A stretch of 64,000 nt of DNA, from the NCBI GenBank assembly GCA_013076295.1, contig RQOL01000882.1:1736001-1800000 (forward strand). The letters run 5' to 3'. Below, one piece after another: positions 22,185-33,315 of the stretch (within the stretch, counting starts at the first letter, position 1; each line of letters opens with the position of its first letter). The position numbers and the translations under genes are program-made. The stretch is from Sanderia malayensis. Its lineage: Eukaryota > Cnidaria > Scyphozoa > Semaeostomeae > Pelagiidae. The notes beneath the pieces are model-generated. The model saw only the letters and a program-made list of their open reading frames with translations, was not told the origin of the DNA and made no database searches.

Positions 22185-24364
22185 ATGAGTCTTGTAGTGC
22201 TCTGTTTTCCATGTTGTGTCGATGAACAGCCACCGCCGGTGAGAGAAAGCTGAACAAATTTACCTTCCGTAATAACACGCTGCTAAATGTTGTTTTCTCT
22301 ATTTGTTTTCATGTATTTTAAGCATTTTCTAATTCTTCACAGAGGCGAAGGCCAAAGATAGACAGAACTATGATAGGCGAGCCTATGGGTTTTAAAGTAA
22401 GCATTTCAGTTTTTTAAATATTTATCCCGAAGTTCCTGATTTCAGCTCTGAGCTTAGGCCCGAATTTTTTTTTATTCCAGTCCCTTCCCTTCGGAGCTTG
22501 TTCTAACCCTTTCGACGTTATTAATCTCACTAAAACTAGCAAATATCTACAATTGAAACTTGTCGAAGCTCACATGCCAGCTACAATTGTTTTCACATTG
22601 ATTTGTTCCGAAATTTGTTGTCGACAATTTAATGTTGACTCATGCCTTGTCCAGGAAAGGAAGGTTGTTTTGTTTTGTTGTTACCCGTCCACCCCCACAA
22701 ACATAATCAACCAGTTTTTTAACCCTGTGTAGCCCCATTAGTTTGTCCAATATCATATTATTGGCACTTGCTACATGGTTATAACCTTATTTCAACCTCA
22801 CATCATATCATTAGTTGATAACGAAACGATGGCATAATTGTTTGAATATACAATACTAAATAGCTCTAATTATTGGATTAAAGTGAGTTAATTTACCTCT
22901 ACATAAAAAATTTTCCAATGTAGCAGTTGTCCAGTACATATTTTATATCAGAACTCTAAAATTTTTCCTGACTATTATAGAGACAAAATATTTAGCACAG
23001 ACTCTAGCGTATTTTTCAACAACACATAAATTATCAATGTTATATTACAGAAGTTTGCTACAGGCTATAAGTCTATGCAAAAACGTATGAGCATAAGTAT
23101 AAGAATCTAAAGGTTTTTCATTGTTATTATTACATTTCAATTGTTTGCAGGAAGTTTTGAATCCTAACAGATGTTAAATCTTATAAAAAAGGTTATGCGT
23201 GTATCAAGGTTGAAATAGATAAAGAGAAACAGAATAGCTATGAGTAATTTTCATTTTGTATTTTTCAGCACACCGGCCACATTGGCTCTGGAGAAATTGC
23301 AACTGGATTTGATGTGAGTTTACTTTCTCTTTCAATTTTCACTTTTTATCCTCATTTGAATGAATCGGAAAATTTAATTATAGTAACAGCCATTTCCAAT
23401 CTGCAACCACTTCCAATTCACAGCCACAAACTTGAGTCAGAAATGTTTCCACTTACTGAAGGCTTTATGGCAAAATTTTGATTAATGAAAACCTCACATT
23501 TACCTGCTTGATCTTGGATCTGAAATGCCCACTGTTAAACACTTGTGCAATCTCCTTAATTCTTTGTTAATTTCTTTGTAATTCTTATACATTGCTTAAT
23601 GCTTTAGTTGATATACTAAGAGTTTCCTTAATTTGGGTTTGTCTGATGTGCTATAGCTTAAAGTCTTTTTACTACCTCTTATATCTTTCTACTACCTCTT
23701 ATTTCTTTGCACAACCTCTCAAATCTGTCTGCTATCTCTTATATGTTTTTACTATATCTTAAATCTAATTACTATGTCTATAGATATAAATCTTATATCT
23801 ATTATCTAATCTCTTATATGTTTATGCCATCTCTTATATCTTTTTACTATGTTTTATATCTTTTCAAGACCTCGTGTATCTTTCTACTACCTCTCATATC
23901 TTTCTGCTATCTCTTGTATCTTTCTACCACCTGTTATATTTTTCTTCTACCTCTTGTTTCTTTCTACTACCTCTCATATCTTTCTGCTATCCCTTATCTG
24001 ACATGTTCTTCTACCACCTACAATGTTACTCGTGTATTTATTTTACATGATTTAACACATTTGTTTATTGCAGATACACAATGTTCAGGATCAAATGCAG
24101 TCAAAAGGAGGCTACGACTACTCGTGCAATTTATCAGAGATAGAGCCAGAGGGGGTGGACCTCAAACACGATGAACCAGTTGACAATGGTGGCCCTGGCA
24201 ACAATGAATCCAACCAATCAGAGAATACAAAAGAACACGAGACACATCTTGCAGCTCAGAAACATGACAACGAAGTGAAAAATGAAAATAACACAAATCA
24301 GGATAATGTAGAGACTTTAAAACCAGATGACACTAACACGATACAACAAGCAAATCAGTTATAA
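22185..24364 (+). CDS. CDC42SE: CDC42 small effector protein (SPEC/CDC42SE), 4 exons
   Basis: A small CRIB-domain adaptor that binds GTP-loaded CDC42 at membranes and influences actin organisation. Exons: 22185-22238, 22343-22396, 23269-23313, 24074-24364, all joined in phase 0, giving 147 residues. Seen: an N-terminal Cys cluster (C7, C10, C11), the likely palmitoylation site as in vertebrate SPECs; a basic RRRPKIDR stretch; and a CRIB core at 29-42 (I-G-E-P...F-K-H..H-I-G). A conserved IHNVQDQMQSKGGY tail follows. Vertebrate homologues have about 80 residues and end soon after the QMQSKGGY block. Here about 80 further acidic, Asn/Gln-rich residues follow before the stop. That tail has no recognisable domain. 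The start is the first ATG before the Cys cluster. Confidence 0.93.
23655..24010 (+). repeat. Degenerate pyrimidine-rich repeat in intron 3 of CDC42SE
   Basis: About 15 imperfect units of roughly 21 bp of the form TACTACCTCTTATATCTTTC. The long open frame here only reflects the repeat. Confidence 0.85.
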
Positions 24365-26100
24365 TATTTTAATGTAAGTATGTCTATTGCCGTTGTATGT
24401 GTTGTTGTTGTTAGAGGTCTTTAGATTGGGAGATGAAGGCAGGGACTAGTCTTTTAGTCCATGTTGTCAAATGCTATGAAAATGTCCAAGAATGTTTCGG
24501 CTGATTTTGTCAGCTGATTTTGTTGGTTGATTCTGACAAAAGGAGCTAAAGGATCAAATCTCCTGTCCTATTGTGTCCTTATGATTGTCCCACTCAGGTT
24601 GAAGGCCAAACACTAGGGAGGTGCTGCGCGAAGCGCGCCAGCCTTCCTAGTGATTGAACTAATGACTGCATTGCCCACATCATGTCCATGACAATTAAGA
24701 AGGTTACAATTTGATGGTGTTGTGTAATAATTTTAATAACATCAATCTCCTCTTTACATTATTTTACTTTGTCCTGTCATTTTGAATGGGTATATCCAAT
24801 GTGTCTTTGCCTTTTTCTCACATTCTTGTGTATATAGCTGTAAACTTTTTTTTTCTTTAGATTTATCCTATCAAATCGATTATTTGCCGAGGAAGGACAA
24901 GAACGTGCAGACTTGAAAAAGCTAGGCACCAACAAACATTTGTTTACTCAACTGCATAAACAGTTTTTCAGCTGTCTTCACATTGCCAGCATTATTGCCT
25001 TAATGCAGCAATGATGGTGTCTTCCATAATGGTAAGATAATTTTATAAAGTATATTAAATATAGATATCAAGTTTATGGACATTACGTCTTCGGCAGGTT
25101 TTTTTGAAGTTTCGGAATATTTTAACAGTTTTATATCTGAAATTTTAAATATATATGTTCCCATAGACAATAGAGTTGGGTCTCCACCAACTAATTATGT
25201 GAATCAAATCAATTATCATCGTGGCTTCTCATGCTAAAACAAAGTCACTCGCAAGATTGAACCAGGCATTGATGGATATGGGTCTCTCCATCATTTTCCC
25301 TAATTTTTCATGCATATTTGTATGCTGTAATTTCACGAATACACTACCCTACCCCTCCGATTAACACCCCATCTGCAAATTCTGGTCTTGCTTCTTCACC
25401 CACCTTCCAACTTATCTTACTTATTTAGTCAATACCTCATCTTTCTGGGAAAAGTTTGACTATCACCTTGTTGATATAAGAACCAATTTAATTGCATCAT
25501 TGTTTTTGCTCTACTCCCCCTCACCCCACCCCAATAGGCTCCCATCAAGAGTTAAAGTGTTTGAGATGGGCCAGTTGGGATTTGCCCAAGGATTTCAGTT
25601 TACAAATATAAACTGTGATTGACAAATTGTTGTTGTACTTTCGAACTGGAAATGACGATAATTATTTGCAAAGATTATCAATTATTGCAAAACCTCTTTT
25701 TCCCTTAATATATGACTTGTTTCCAGTTGTTACAACATCAAATTCTGGACGTTTTTTCACGATTCTAAGTATTTGTATCCAATTTGTCTCTGTTATCAGA
25801 ATTCTTTATTATTATAGATATAGTTATCATTGTTATTAGAAAATTTTACTTATTTGTTAACAGTTTCCTGGATAATTTGCTTTCTGTATTTACGAAACAT
25901 TTCTTCAATTGCGAATTTATTAAATTTTGTCGAACAAAAATCGTTCTGAATGAATTTTTGCTCATTATCACCTATCCCTGTCGCTGAGCAGAAGATGTGC
26001 GGAGGAGCTCATGGTTTTCGCACGCGCAGTGGCACGCCTCTCGGTGCTGCGCAGCTTGCGAATGAGGAGGAGAAGAGCACACGTGACAACGAAACGAAAT
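24365..26100. other. Intergenic: CDC42SE 3' flank
   Basis: A GTAAGT at 24376 shortly after the stop and a TTCTTTAG at about 24853 could define a 3' UTR intron. A CG-rich imperfect hairpin (CACTAGGGAGG...CCTTCCTAGTG) at about 24611-24652 resembles the end of a dispersed repeat. No gene recognised. Confidence 0.45.
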
Positions 26101-26196
26101 CGAAAGTTTTAATTTCATTTCATGCATCATTGCTGCACAGCACAGATACAAACATCAGTTTATTTGGCATGTAGGTCGTCGAAACAAATGGTTTAG
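26000..26196 (+). other. Probable 5' UTR exon of the HEPN gene
   Basis: A CG-richer stretch ends in TTTAG|GTAAGT at 26196/26197. An acceptor CACCTTTTAG at 26540 lies 18 bases before the ATG at 26559. The 5' end is not determined. Confidence 0.5.
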
Positions 26197-26558
26197 GTAA
26201 GTTTATAACTTTATTGTTCCTGTTTCACCATTGTCACGAAAATAGTCAATATAAGTCAATAACTAATTTTCGAGTTAAAGTGGCAAAAGACTCCTTGTGT
26301 CTCTGTCTGGTTTGGTGGTTACTACTGCCTGCCATGCCATAATTATTGCTTGCCCATTGTAAAGATTGAGCACAATATGCTTCCATATTAACTCTTAATC
26401 AACTGGATACAAGCCTACGTAATTGGGGGGACAGGGGGATAACTTATATAAAACTCACATTCAATTTAATGTGTTTTGACACGATTTAACTTAACTTTGA
26501 AGCTCAAAACAGTACGTATCACTATTATTTCACCTTTTAGACTAGACTCCTTGTCAAA

Positions 26559-29500
26559 ATGGAAGAAGAAAATTTTTTCAAGGTAGCAAAAATTATTCTT
26601 GATGTAATTCCAAAGAATCTCTGTCAATTGTTTGTGGAAAAGTGGAATATAAATTTTCCAAACAATTCATGGGATAACACATCAGAAAGTGGTAAATTTT
26701 TATTGAGCCAGAGAAATATCCAAAAACCCAAAGATCGCTTTATTTTGGATCATGTGAGCAAAGGTGACATTGATCAATGGGACCCAACGGTTTTATTCTG
26801 GATTTTTCTTTACTCTCAACTTGATCTGATCGATCCTTGTCGTTCTGTCGAACTGAGAGCCGTACCCCTATTGGACAGCGAGTATATTGACATGGTGAGA
26901 AAAATAAGAAATGAATTTTTCGCACATGCGAAATGTACATCTTTAAAAAGTGATCATTTCAAAAATATTATGGACAATCTCATGACTGAAACAAAATTTG
27001 GTGGAAAGGAGCTCAGCCAGAAAATAGAGAATATCTTAAAATCTCCTATTGAGACAAATTCCTATGCAGAACTCCAGGACTGTCTTGATCGTCAGAAGAT
27101 TGGTAACGAAAAGCTTAATGAGTTCTTAAAAGAGCTAGCAGTCAAACTTGAAGATGTTGAACAAGTTTTAAAAGGTTGATTTGTTTTTCATTGTTGTTTG
27201 TATCATTTGGTATTTTATTTGCTTGTTGTGTTTACTTGTTTTACTGTTTTTCAATAGTTTCAATAGTCCCTCTGAAAATGCTCAAATTCAAAATAATAAA
27301 GAAGTTTTAGATTTTGAAAATAAGAAACCAATCAAAAAACTTTCAGTGATAAAATGGCAAATTAAAAGCTTGTAGAACTGACACACTATACTTGTTTTTT
27401 GTTATACTGATGTCAATTCACTTTGCTTTCCTACAACAGAAAACACAGAAGGGATTCAAGAGTTGAAGATAGAGACAGATAAAACTTCTGAAGCTGTTGG
27501 AGGTAAGTTTTCAACATTGTTGGAGTATGACTTGTGGCAAGAACAGATGTTTCATATGTAACATGTATTTTAAGAACAAATCTCTTATATTTCATATTTG
27601 CATAATTGTTGATGCACACATCATTTATTGAATAATGTGTGTATTGCTCTGTCTCAGTGACAAATTTTGGTTATTCCAACATGAATTTGCACATTTACTG
27701 ACCAATTTTTGTGGTCTTGATGTGAGGGCATGTATGAATGACATAGTTAGAAACTTGACTAGATTAGTTTTTTTTAAATAACAGAATTCGAGTAGTTTAC
27801 CACAAACTGTGTATGTTTTTATAATATTACTTGTCTACTGAAAATTTCCCCACTACAATTGTTGCTATAAACAGTAAAGTTTGGTTTCTGGTTAAGTTTT
27901 ATTTCACAATGATTTGTTAATGTAAATTACAGTCTATGCTATGTTTTCTAGGTATCAAACAAGATGTTCAAATGCTAAAAAAGAGGCCTGCTAATGTTAT
28001 TCAAGGTGATATTTAGTTTTAGCCAGTATATCTGAGCATTTTCTTATATGATTTTGCCAACTTGCAAGAATTGATCGACTTTGAGAAGATTTGAGACCAA
28101 GGGGAAACAAAAATTGAAGGGAGAAATGACCTATGTAAAGATTAAGACTTGGTGAGTCAAAACTGGATGGAAACATTGGAAATATTGGTGCATGCGATAG
28201 TCAAACTGGAATATAAATAAAGTGGTGTAACTGATATAGGCTGGGGTCAGAACAACTCCTAAGCCCCCAAGTTTTTCAGAACCAGAAGGAGCCCCTATTT
28301 TTCATATATCCCAGAGTATGCTCCTTCATCTTTATTCACATTATCCTCCAGGTATTTGTCACATTTCTTTAATCAATCTAGTGACTTTTATTTTTTAACA
28401 GAAAATAAACGCATTGAATATCATGGGCCTTGTATTAATATTAATCAAAGTGCTTGCGGCAACAGATCAGTCATAATAGGTAACATTCAGCAAGGTATTG
28501 TCTTGTTTTTATTGGTATTGTAAATAATTCTTGACACCTTTTGCTTGCTTGACAAATATATAACCCCCTGTAACATGAAGCCAGTTCAAGGAGCTTAATA
28601 TTCCCAGAATGGCCATTTTGGTGTATTTTCAGAAAGGTATCAAGCAATGAAATGTGGCTCTCATTTCTTTGTGTGGAGATTTGAGTAGTATTTGGAAATA
28701 ATTTATTCTGTGCTTTATGAAAGTGCTGATGTTTTCAATCTCATATATCTGTCCCTCAAGAGATTGTCAACACAATTTAGCTGAGTATGCATTTAAGCTT
28801 ATGAATTGAATTTTGCTAAAATAGTTTCAAATTTTATGCACTGCAATTACACTAATAATTTGTACAATTTATGTCTTAAAATGCATGTTAAATACTAAAC
28901 ATCTCAATTGATTTATCAGGTGGAAAACGCACATACAAAAATGTTGGAAATGTCATCAACAATGCGTCTGGTAACATAATGACTGGCCCTGTTACTTTTG
29001 GTTCTGCGAGCCAACAAGGTCAGTGTTTCGTGCTTACCACATTATAATCATTGTTGAAATTAGTGATATTGGAATTCTTAATAGATGGGGGCATTTCTGG
29101 CAATAATGTAACTAATTTCAACCTATATGTCCAGCAATAATGGAAAACTATCTGTTTCAAATTCTTTTGTAAGAATTCTTTTCAGAATCACAGTGAAAAG
29201 AAAGGGCACCAATTATCAAAATTTCCCCCCATGTTTTTCATAAAATGGTTTCTATTTTGCGGGTTCTTGCTGTATAAGCAATTTCTTTATTTACACTTGA
29301 ACTTCAATGTGTCTTAACATTACTTTCTTTATATTCAATAGGCGCTGCTGCACCTATCAAACAAGGTTATTTTACAATATAATATTTTTTCTCCCAATAT
29401 ATCCCATATTCACACTCCAAATATATCCCGTTTTGATGTCAGGAAAAACATCCGTTGTTCCATAGTCAATAGAGAAAACAAAGTTTTTATGTAGAAAAAC

Positions 29501-30712
29501 TAAACCATAGTCAAAAGTCTTTTCTATCGACTATGGTTGTTCAAATGTGCTTACACTGTTTTCAACAAATGAGTTTACATGAAAACTGGTACAAGGTACC
29601 CTTAAAATGGTTTTTATAATGTGGCTGGTTTTTATATACAATATTACCCCGCCACTTAGAAATTGGTTTTTGAGACCAGGGTATTGTTTGAAAACAATAG
29701 ACTATTGTTCTATTGATTGTTTCCAGAAAATACCAGGCTCAAGTTTCTTATAAGTCAGCTTCTCAATGGCGGGGTTACAGTATCACCGTATATTCATTGC
29801 ATTTTTATCATTTTTATCAACTAAAATGTGGCTAAAATCCAAGAAACTTTTGCTAACAGGCTGTTCAAAAAGCCAAGGCGTCTGGCATTAGTTATGTGTA
29901 TTTTTTATAGGGCGAAGAATCGATTGGAGTAAACTACAATTAAAGAAAAATATTTGCTGCACGAGTGGTTGTGCTGGTAAGTTAGAAATACATTACTATT
30001 GAGGAATTTTCGAAGCTTTTGTTCAAATGAGGTTTAATAATAAGGAACTTTAGGAACTACACTTTTGGTCAAATGAGTTTTAATAATAAGGAACTTTAGG
30101 AACTACACTTTTGGTCAAATGAGTTTTAATAATAGGGAACTTTAGGAACTGGGCTTTGTTGGAAGTATTTTATGGGAATGAGCATTTCAAAAAACCTTTT
30201 CATGTGAAAATTTAAAAAAAAAGTTATTGTTGTTACAATCTTTTTGCCTACATCCTCAACATTGGTAGCCCAAATATTGGTCCGTCATATCTGGTATCTG
30301 ATTTTGTCATTTCTACATTTTGATTAATATATATCAATCATTCATTTAGGCATTTCCAAACTAATACATAAAAGATATTTTACAATTTTACATTTATTTA
30401 TTTTATTTTTTTTTTCATTCAATTGTAGAGTCACTTGATGTCGAATTTTGCAGTGCTGACCAGCATCTAAACGCAGTTATTGCCGAAGCAAACTTTGAAA
30501 ACAGAGAACTAGCGACGATTTACAACTACTATCGTGAATCAACAGATGCGACAAAATTCAGGTCAGCGGCAGATTTACTGGATAGGTTATGCGCACTTCG
30601 TCCAGAAGCCACAGTGGGCCATTTTGTTTATATAATGAAGAAATTGGGTCGGAATGACGTTGTGAACATTATTCACACCCAGCTTCATTCTCATTCGGAT
30701 GACGATGAATGA
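26559..30712 (+). CDS. HEPN (DZIP3-type) - RHIM/amyloid-like - death-fold protein, 8 exons
   Basis: Exons: 26559-27174, 27440-27502, 27952-28005, 28402-28494, 28920-29018, 29342-29365, 29911-29976, 30429-30712. All introns are phase 1 and give 432 residues. A 5' UTR intron (26197-26540) is likely. Residues 1-160 resemble the DZIP3-type HEPN domain: DPTVLFWIFLY, then R117-N-EFFA-H123, matching the HEPN RNxxxxH motif, often a ribonuclease site. Residues 170-205 look coiled-coil. Residues 255-303 are Gly/Asn-rich (CGNRSVIIGNIQQ, NVGNVINNASGN) and resemble RHIM or prion-like signalling motifs. Residues 345-425 are helical with LLDRLCAL...KKLGRNDVVNII, typical of death-fold domains. Inferred role: innate immune or cell-death adaptor that assembles through the amyloid-like segment and death fold, with HEPN as effector or RNA sensor. 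The HEPN call is fairly firm, the rest suggestive. A decayed copy of part of it lies at 48.7-49.6 kb. Confidence 0.82.
28660..28980 (+). repeat. Source copy of a segmental duplication (intron 4 to exon 5 of the HEPN gene)
   Basis: About 315 bp that recur with moderate divergence at 48672-48986. They include the last part of intron 4, its acceptor and the start of exon 5 (GGKRTYKNVGNV coding). Confidence 0.88.
30018..30155 (+). repeat. 46-bp tandem repeat, about 2.8 copies
   Basis: The unit begins TTTTGGTCAAATGAG and contains TTTAATAATAAGGAAC and TTTAGGAACTACAC. The copies are nearly identical. It lies in the last intron of the HEPN gene. Confidence 0.9.
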
Positions 30713-31500
30713 AAGCAAATTTTTACGCACTTTTTACACTTCACTCGTTTTATGATAGCTAGTACTAGGATTGCCCAGAAATGTAAGAAACTGTAGTGTT
30801 AGGCCCAATAATAATTAATCATTTCTCACCTACCACAAAGCAAACTAAGCATTATTTTTATGTTATGTTTTGAAGTAAAATGATGCAGCCATAGTTTCAA
30901 TATAATTTAAGAATTTAAAATCTACCTTTTAAAATCTTCACGAAAAGCTAATGAGAATAATAGTTCAACAGTTTTTATCATTTAAATCTTTAACTTTAGC
31001 AAGTCATTGCTGAATCAAAGGCTTCTCTGTTTGTTAAATTTTGTTTCATTAATTTTGTTAATTATTTTAATTTTATAACGTAACCCGTCATTAAATTCTA
31101 TGTTAATCTATTTTACATTTAATTCTTGGTAATTTCGTTGCTTAGTTTTACTATGTTATTGATATGTACTTAACTATTCACTTGATGTGATCGATATAAC
31201 CCCTACATCAATCGTTCATGGTGCATTATTAATATCACGGTGCATTCATATGCATACACCGTGATATTTACTATTATAAGCAGTAAGATTAAAGTTTACG
31301 AATTTCTAGCATAATTGTTGCCCATTTATCACTTTACTTTTATATAAATGTTTTTATAATAAACTTGCCTGTTGATGATATGTATTTTGCTTCCTTTGTT
31401 CTTTACAAGGTCTCTGATGATGCATGTTACACTAAAAATAACTATTTAAAGGATAATTTCAATTTCATCCGAAAAAATTAAATTAATGACAAGAGTAAGA
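30713..31500. other. 3' flank of the HEPN gene
   Basis: AT-rich, with the 3' UTR expected here. A candidate polyadenylation signal AATAAA lies at about 31360. A short inverted ATATCACGGTGCATTCATATGCATACACCGTGATAT-type palindrome lies at about 31232-31268. The segment at about 30827-30920 has a diverged copy at 49505-49615. Confidence 0.55.
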
Positions 31501-31505
31501 TTGAT

Positions 31506-33040
31506 TCAACAATTTCATGAAACATCGGCCCCAGTAGTGTGGACGTTGTGTTACGAGGCGCCCACTGACTAGATAAGTGGTTCAGGTCCTGATAGAGCCA
31601 GGTAATTTTAATGCTTTTCAAACAAATTAAAATTAAGGATAGTAATAAAGTTGACATTTGTTCATTCTCGAACATCACCTCTAGTAGTGTGGAGGTTGCG
31701 CTACGGTGAGTGTCATTGACTGGGTAGGTGGTTCAAGTCCGGAAATACTAGATAACTTTAATCTTTTTCAAAGAAATTTATACTACTGATGATGGTAAGA
31801 TTGATAGTTGCATTACTTCAATAGTCGGTTGTAGTAGTGTAGAGGATAAGGTAAATGAGTGCAACCGACCAGGTAAGTAGTTCAAGACCAGGTGATGGTA
31901 TAAATTAAATTATCCTTCATATGGTCTCGAACTACTTACCTGTAATTGAGTTAGCAACACAAGTTAGTAGTAAGTCATAGTATAGCTCAGGTAGAATAAT
32001 ACTGTGGCTCACTAAATAGATCAATAGATCAGGTAGATTAAATAGTGGCGCATTGCAGCTAAGGGGTCATCGCGCGAATGGTTGTAAACAGTAAGGGGTC
32101 ATACTCTAGCACATGAAAAACTAAGCGGAGGCGGATCAACTTTTTGTTACAAGTAAAGACCTCTAGAGAAAACACAGAGCGAATTTATGTCCCCCTTATT
32201 TTTTCTCGAATCACGCAATGTCCCCTTGCTTATTTCACCCCTTTGCGTGACGATCCCCTTTTGATTTACAAACCTTGCGCTTTGTGTTTTCAATCATTCA
32301 GGCATCGTCTTTGCAAGAATGATCGAAATTAAGATGCTTAATTATAGACGAGAGCAATCAACGATAAATGATAACAATACTTACATAAATTTAAATTTAC
32401 TTACCTTGACCAGGTATTGAACCACTAACCTGGTCGGTCGCAGACCTGTAGCATTACCACCACGCTACAGCAACCGATGATGAAAGAGATGCTATTATCA
32501 ACCTTATTATTTATTGCAAATTCAATTTGAATGAAATTCATCAAAAGTTAGTTTGGAAGCACCTGGATTCGAACTGTAAACATATCAAACCCTAATCCGT
32601 AGCCTTACCTCTACGCTAATGCCACCGATGATGATTGACGTACTGTTACCACCTTTATTTATTATCATGAATTCAATTTGAATGAAATAAATTAATATTT
32701 TACTAACTGCAACCTGGATTTGAACTGTAAAAATATCAAATGCCAGCTGCAGCCTTCCCTCTACACTAATGCCACGGATGGTGATAAAGATACTGTTACC
32801 ACCTTTATTTATTATCATGAATTAAATTTGAATGAAATTCATCAAAAGTTAGTTTGGAAGCACCTGGATTCGAACTGTAAACATATCAAACGCTAACCCG
32901 TAGCCTTACCTCTACGCTAATACCACCGATGATGATTGACGTACTGTTACCACCTATATTTCTTACTATGCATTCAATTTACATGAAATAAATTTCCTAA
33001 CTGGCACCTGGATTTGAACTGTAAAGATATCGCATGACGA
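31506..33040. repeat. Array of tRNA-derived SINE-like units
   Basis: Plus-strand units at about 31506-31600, 31672-31755 and 31818-31900 have B-box-like GGTTCAAGTCC variants and TAGTGTGGAGG-type A-box regions. Minus-strand units lie at about 32406-32480, 32559-32640, 32708-32785, 32860-32940 and 33003-33036. On the minus strand these read GTAGCGTGGTGGTAATGC or TTAGCGTAGAGGTAAGGC, then GTTCGAATCC. The last four are spaced about 150 bp apart and share a TTTATTTATTATCATGAATT spacer. They look like pol III tRNA-related repeats, not functional tRNAs: the arms are imperfect and there is no clean anticodon stem. Confidence 0.65.
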
Positions 33041-33315
33041 TTCATTAACTGACACAGAAGAAATTCACATTCATCGACATATCTGAGCCAACTGAACTTA
33101 TTGCCGTGAATAAAAAGAGAAAGTTATTGTTAAAATGTGAAGAGCAGGTGATGAGATAAAGTCGAAAATTTCCTTGCAAAAAGTATCTTTAATCATGATT
33201 GACATAATTGTTACAATATTTATCAAGAAATTGTATTTTATATCTTGTAAATATAAATCACTGGAAAAATCAAAAGAGGAATCAAAATGTCATAAATGTA
33301 AAATCAAAAGACTCT

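Noticed and set aside
23707..24174. 155-codon hydrophobic Tyr/Leu-rich frame as a membrane protein
   Set aside because: It translates the pyrimidine-rich 21-bp repeat of a CDC42SE intron and runs out of frame into the real last exon.
27181..27375. Membrane-segment-like frame after HEPN exon 1 as part of the protein
   Set aside because: An in-frame stop follows exon 1, and a phase-matched acceptor at 27439 leads to open exons that continue to the end of the gene.
32406..32940. Functional tRNA genes on the minus strand
   Set aside because: B boxes are present, but the acceptor and anticodon stems are imperfect and the units are repeated, so a SINE-like origin is more likely.
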